Positions 59,073 to 64,000 of a stretch of DNA of 64,000 nt are shown here, one piece after another. This stretch comes from Adiantum capillus-veneris. Taxonomy: Eukaryota; Streptophyta; Polypodiopsida; Polypodiales; Pteridaceae. The position numbers and the translations under genes were made by a program. Each line of letters starts with the position of its first letter. The stretch's first letter is position 1. The stretch covers positions 15,331,978 through 15,395,977 of the forward strand of contig CM043961.1 of NCBI GenBank assembly GCA_014529385.2, given 5' to 3'. Below the pieces are notes generated by a model. It saw only the letters and a list, made by a program, of their open reading frames with translations, made no database searches and was not told where the DNA came from.

Positions 59073-59534
59073 GGATGCAAAATCTTCTATAAAAAAAAGA
59101 AAAGTGGAGTTTCATGATTGATTACTCCACAAAAGTTATGTACACTTTTGTTCATTTTGTCCATATGAACATAGGTGGTTCATAATTTTGTACTTCAAAT
59201 GCTTAAACCAACTCTTCGATTCTTAAATGTGTATCATGGTGTCATGTAAGTTTAAACCAACATAAATAATGATCACAATAAGGTAGAAAAGACAAATATA
59301 TTTGCAAAATGCAATGATTACAATATTGAACTTGTTTTTTCAAGTCCTTGCAAGTGGCTCAAATACAACTCTTTTTGGGGGAAGGCATGTGATGCAAGAG
59401 GTTGAATTCTCCATCCTTGTGCTCAATGCAATTCCATCCACTTCGAATCTATACTCAGGAGATGTTTCATCAAAAAACTCAAGAGATTCTCTAACATCTT
59501 GTAGTCTCCAATTTGTTGTCACTATAAGGCTTCT
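59073..59534. other. Spacer between the H3-protease gene and the copia fragment
   Basis: Holds the likely 3' end of the plus-strand gene. A 71-codon minus-strand frame (59555-59340) has no recognised motif. Confidence 0.4.
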
Positions 59535-59850
59535 ATGCTCAGTGTGTGGATGCACTTTTTCTCTCCCATGTTGAACATAAGCTATCCGAAAGTTCCTTGG
59601 TTGTTGTCTTCCCTATGATAGTGAAGAACACTAACTTGGCTAGATGTAGACGTATTGTAGCCATGGCTTTCACATCCAAAAGCTCCCACTGAGCTTACGT
59701 ATAGTCATCATCCTCTACGCGCTCTTTCAATGGTTTTGATAGGCCTTTGTTTGTTAAAACATCTTTCATGCACTCTTTCCACATGGTGAAGTTGCTGCCG
59801 TCGAGCTTGCGAATGAAATACTCTTCCTTTTCTGAAGAAGAAGCCATCAT
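59535..59850 (-). pseudogene. gag: Ty1/copia Gag N-terminal fragment
   Basis: Reads MASSSEKEEYFIRKLDGSNF, then WKECMKDVLTNKGLSKPL, W-LLDVKAMATIRLHLAK and CSTWEKK. This is the standard copia gag pattern (KLDGxNFxxWK..., LD..A...I.L.L). One TAG interrupts it (about 59698). It ends without protease or pol. Confidence 0.8.
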
Positions 59851-61203
59851 TGACAAGAGGATTTGAGAGGTGCCAAACTATGGTGAGAAACTGTAGAAAT
59901 TTGGGCAGAGTAACCTTTGTATCGGGAGTAAAATCTCAACCAAAATAGACTAAAAAGTGCCAACAATGAAAGTCACGACTCGCGGGAAGGAAATCCGGTA
60001 GTCTCCTTTGTATGAGGATTCAAAACTCAACTCAAAATACCCATAAATGTGACAACTGCACTAACTGGGCATCTGCTGCACAAAACCACTGATGTGTGTC
60101 CACCAACTCGACGTCAAAAGCACAAAAATCCGTCCAGATGCATATCCTATGGCGAGGGTACCGTAAAGGGGAACTCCAGCTACCTGTATCATCGAAGCTG
60201 TCTCAACATTTGAGCACACCCTAGCTCAAAGAAAAACTCACGCTATCGACCCTCCAAAGGCTAATGCAAACACAAATGGACTAGTCACAGTCTCATAAAG
60301 GGCTCTTCCGGTCCAAGTCTCAGAAACGGCCGTGAAAAACTGCCAAAATAGAAAAAAATGGCTCCACACATAGTACAGTGGGCAGTGTCAGCAACTCAAT
60401 GTACATGAGTGAAACTGCGCTCAAACAGGCGCCAAGAACTGTTGCATGCAGTAAAAGTGATCCCCATGAGGATATCTTCTCTCAAAAGATCTCAATAGCA
60501 CTAGGTGTGCTCACAGAAAAATGCTTCTGTCTCAACGCATCTGCCCGCAGAGAATCTGCTATCAAAATGACTGCCAAATCTCCTGTGAAAGCATTGTGTC
60601 TAATAATCTGGAGAATCTTTGTGTGAAAAGGCTAAAAAACCCCTATAACCTGTAACCTGTGTGTCGGTGTTGCTATGTGCCAATTTTTATCGTTGGGTAG
60701 AAATACGCTAGTCAAATAGCCGCCAAAGGTGTCGTAGTCAAAAACCGTGCCGTATAGTGCAATAGGTGCGCTCAATGCCGATGCCGATGTCACTCCTCTA
60801 TAGTAGAGGTACCTCACCCGTGCGTGTGGCAAGTACAACTGTTGATCGCGGAAAAAATCATTCGCATGAAACCGGTGTCAGACCGGTTATCGAGAAATCC
60901 ACCGTAGTGTGTAAGTAATGCCGAGCCGATGCAAAATGCCGAGAAGAAACACTAAAGTCGAGCCGCTCAAAGTCATGGAGGAGAAACACGAGATAGACCG
61001 GCAAATCAGTGTCGAAAATTGATGCATATGCGGAGCAGCAAATTGCTAATGTCGGTGCCGTCTCCCTCCAACTGGATGGGAGTGGCTAGGCGAATAGTCG
61101 TAGATAATGTTGGAAGACCGAACTTGGGCTAATGTCGAATAACATCAGGCTTACTCGCCTGCACGTAGCTAGTGTGTTCTCACAAAGTTCGCTTTCTCTC
61201 AAG

Positions 61204-61237
<34 letters not shown>

Positions 61238-61258
61238 ACTCACACGCTCTCTATTTCA

Positions 61259-61294
<36 letters not shown>

Positions 61295-61654
61295 TGCAAT
61301 TTCTCAAAGGAGGCGGTCTCAAGCTCGAGGTGAGGGGTCGGGGGATTTTGTCGCAAGCTCGGTGGGAATGACTTCTTGCACACACTAAAAGTGTGTTCTT
61401 ATCCAATTGAAATTTAAAAAAAAAAAATTGGCTCTGTCGGTCAAGTTGTAATTTGCTGGGTGAGGTGTGTGTGTGTGTGTTTGTGTGTGTTTGTGTTTGT
61501 GTTTGTGAGTAACACCACCACACAATCTCGTCTTTACCAGCATTGCAAGCTACTGTTGCCTCAAGCTTCAACTCTCTCCGAGTCTCTCTCTCATTCTCTC
61601 CTGGTTGCTTGGCGCTGCTCCTGCTGCAGTACCTGATTTATTGCTTATACATAC

Positions 61655-61697
<43 letters not shown>

Positions 61698-62186
61698 TGC
61701 TTGCAAAGCTCACAGCTCGCTATGGAGTGTGTGTGTTATGCTTGTTGCCCAAATACACACGGGGGTGATTAGTCGATTGATTTCTCTTCAAAGATCTATT
61801 GCTCGATGCCAACCTGCCTCGATTTCAAGCTCTTGAACGCTTTCGATTGCCTATTCAAATTGATCTAGTTCTTTGCTTAGCTTCGATACTACCTTGCAAC
61901 GTTTCTATTTGCTGCTCGACTCCAATTCCAAGCTCCCCTGTTTGTCGGGATGATGCTACCTTCTGCTCACTGGCTGTTCACACATTGCCTTCCTACAAGC
62001 TTTGATTTTGAGCTTGCAATGTTTCCAATTTTCTTGCCATTTAGTGTGTAATTTGCTGCTCTCGTGACCTGCTACCAAGATCTCTGATCTCCTTTGTTCA
62101 AGCCCTGATCCGTGTCAGATCTGCCAACATCATTGAGCTTGGTTGTTTTTTATTCGATCAGGTTGCGCGCACGGTTCATCACCACA
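59851..62186. other. Copia leader, non-coding, with microsatellites
   Basis: No gene seen. A dispersed AGTCTCCTTTG motif is at about 60000. (CT)n blocks lie at 61205-61240 and 61262-61290, a (TG/TTTG) block at 61464-61506 and (TG)n at 61657-61695. Confidence 0.6.
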
Positions 62187-62198
62187 GCTCTGATACCA
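62187..62198 (-). promoter_or_regulatory. Primer-binding site of the copia element
   Basis: TGGTATCAGAGC on the minus strand, two bases from the LTR end: the tRNA-iMet-type site. Confidence 0.82.
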
Positions 62199-62200
62199 AT

Positions 62201-62409
62201 TGATGTGTTCGTGTCTGCGTGAACGGAGTGTGCAAGAGAGGGAAGGGGAAGGGGGAAGGGAATGAAGGAGAAAATAAACAGCAGGTTGGGGGTTAGTGGA
62301 GAGGAAAGTGAAACAGCGGTCAACTCTCTCACTTTCTCTCCCGATATTCACTAGGCAAAGAAAGTAAACAAGGGCGATTTCCCACGGCCACCTGGCCTAC
62401 ACCCCAACA
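62201..62409 (-). repeat. 5' LTR of the copia element
   Basis: 209 bp; on the minus strand it starts TGTTGGGGTGTAGG and ends CACATCA, typical for copia. Its outer end abuts the tandem array. Confidence 0.72.
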
Positions 62410-64000
62410 TCTACCCAAAAATGGGGGCGCGGGTGAGGAGCTTGGATTGGAACCCACGACTTCATGCCCCAATGCTTTTTGAAGCTTGGGCTAACTATAG
62501 TAACCCGCCCACACACGGTTGAAAGCATAGCCATTTTACCTAATGTTATAAACACAAAACTTGGACTCGCCTAGATTTAAACCCGGACGGGGACCCTGGC
62601 CGGGTTTAGTTATTGGTCGGGTTTAGTTTTAAGGCATCCAAGGCACTGATCACTTCGACGGCAACGCATGGAGTTCCCGTCCATTGATAACCTCACCCCC
62701 CCTCTTAAATGAGGTGTGTCACTTAGTCATGAGGCCTAACCACGAGACTAAGTGACATAGAGGGCGGGTAAGGGGATCGACGACGAAGGAGGCTAGCGGG
62801 CATCTTGAGGTAGGCACGCCTACCCAAAAAATGGGGGCACCAGTGAGGAGCTTGGATAGGAACCCATGACCTCATGCCCCAATGCTTTTTGAAGCATGGA
62901 CTAACCACTTAGCCTGCACGTGCACGTTTGAAAGCATACCGATTTTACCTTATTTTATAAATGTAAAACATGGACTGGTCTAGAACTAAACCTGAACGGG
63001 GGCCCAGGCCGGGTTTACTTCTTGGCCGGGTTTAGTTTTACAAGGCATCCACGACGTTGATCACCTCGATGATAGGGCATGGAGTTCTTGTCCATTGATC
63101 CCCTCACCCCCCTCTTAAATAAGATGTGTCACTTCGTCATGAGGCCTAACCACGACACTAAGTGACACAGGGGCGGGTAAGGGATCGACGGCGAAGGAGG
63201 CAGGAGGGCATCTCGAGATAGGGAGGCCTTCCCAAAAAATGGAGACACGGGTGACGAGCTTGGACAGGAACCCACGACCTCATGCCCCAATGCTTTTTGA
63301 AGCTTGGGCTAACCACTTCGCCTGCCCGCGCACGTTTGAAAGCATAGCCATTTTACCTAATATTATAAACGCAAAACCTAGATTGGCCTAGAACTAAACC
63401 CTGACGGAACCCTAGCTGGGTTTAGTTCTTGGCCGGGTTTAGTTTTAACAAGGCATCCACGACGTTGATCACCTCAATGGAAGTGCATGGAGTTCTTGTC
63501 CATTGATCCCCTCTCACCCCGCCCCCCCCCCCCCCCCCAAATGAGATGTGTCACTTAGTCATGAGGCCTAACCACGACACTAAGTGACACAGGCAGGGGG
63601 TAAGGGGATCGACGACGAAGGACGCTGGAGGGCATCTTGAGGTAGGGAGGCCTTCCCAAAAAATGGGGACGCGGGCGAGGATCTTGGACTAGAACCCACG
63701 ACCTCATGCCCCAATTCTTTTTGAAGCATGGGCTAACCACTTCGCCCACCGACGCACGTTTGAAAGCATAGCCATTTTACCTAATGTTATAAACACAAAA
63801 CCTAGACTGGCCTAGAACTAAACCCGAACGGGACCCCGGGTTTAGTTCTTGGCCGGGTTTAGTTTCAACAAGGCATCCACGGCGTTGATCACCTCGGCAG
63901 TAGCGCATGAAGTTCACGTCCATTGATCTCCTCACCCCCCTCTTAAACGAGTTGTGTCCCTTAGTCATGCCGCCTAACCACGACACTAAGTGACAGAGGG
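62410..64000. repeat. Tandem array of ~415-bp module, runs off the window
   Basis: The landmark GCCTAACCACGA...ACTAAGTGACA recurs at about 62731, 63147, 63567 and 63973 (spacing 416, 420, 406). All units share one orientation. On the minus strand each has a tRNA-like segment: GCGAAGTGGTTAGCCCATGC (box A-like, as in Ser/Leu tRNAs) and GGGTTCCAATCC or variants (box B-like) about 45 bases later. A poly-C run lies at 63521-63538. Confidence 0.87.
63640..63760 (-). repeat. tRNA-Ser/Leu-like (SINE-like) module, representative copy
   Basis: GAAGTGGTTAGCCCATGCTT, an anticodon-arm-like CATGCTTCAAAAAG, and GGGTTCTAGTCC give A-box and B-box-like pol III elements in tRNA order. The module recurs throughout 37700-42500 and 62410-64000 in both orientations in the first array. 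Confidence 0.45.

Larger units (their letters stand above)
59535..62409 (-). mobile_element. 5' part of a Ty1/copia retrotransposon
   Basis: Minus strand: LTR 62409-62201, primer site 62198-62187, a long ~2.3-kb leader, and gag from 59850. No pol and no second LTR are present before the H3-protease gene, so the 3' part is lost. The leader holds CT-rich tracts (about 61205-61290) and a TG repeat (61657-61695); they may belong to later insertions. Confidence 0.7.

Noticed and set aside
59340-59555. Minus-strand 71-codon frame after copia gag
   Set aside because: It is in a different frame from gag and has no copia or other motif; likely incidental.

Overview
This is plant nuclear DNA. It has short GT-AG introns, TATA-led genes, and Ty3/gypsy and Ty1/copia retrotransposons with tRNA-Met- and tRNA-Asp-type primer sites, stacked in nested insertions. 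It looks like a transposon-rich stretch from a large-genome land plant. Species cannot be fixed from the sequence; a fern, lycophyte or other non-angiosperm is my suspicion only. I found no clear single-copy host gene.

Layout. (1) 830-6890, minus: a decayed multi-exon gene with a ParB-like DGNH motif and a beta-class DNA amino-methyltransferase order (motif I near the C-terminus). It is interrupted at 1506-3662 by a 2.16-kb non-autonomous LTR element with a perfect 5-bp TSD and four tandem primer sites. (2) 7450-8774 and 9020-10581, plus: two spliced genes, the first with a ubiquitin-like C-terminus. (3) 11797-12660, minus: a histone H3 variant with a long tail. (4) 12802-15591, minus: a DDE-type transposase candidate. 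Regions 1-4 probably belong to one large DNA transposon (here 'element E'). (5) 18505-36596: a Ty3/gypsy chromovirus-like element ('C') carrying, inverted inside it at 24087-32717, a gag-protease-only LTR element ('B'). (6) 37490-42760: three units of a ~1.7-kb tandem repeat with tRNA-like modules in both orientations. (7) 42982-44925 plus 53943-54283: a second copy of the region-4 transposase, split by 'A' (44926-53937), a younger relative of B. (8) 54414-56052, minus: an acidic protein gene. (9) 57023-59072, plus: a CENH3-like histone H3 domain followed, through phase-consistent exons, by a Ulp1/C48 protease domain. Regions 7-9 look like a second relative ('element D'). (10) 59535-62409, minus: 5' part of a Ty1/copia element. 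(11) 62410-64000: a ~415-bp tandem array built from the region-6 module.

Main result: two diverged copies of one transposase family each lie beside a histone H3-derived gene. One is close to canonical H3 in the core; the other resembles centromeric H3 and is joined to a SUMO-protease-like domain. With the ParB/DNA-methyltransferase gene and the ubiquitin-like gene, this suggests large DNA transposons that carry their own chromatin- and DNA-modifying genes. All copies carry stops or frameshifts, so these are fossils of an active family. Element termini (TIRs) were not found.
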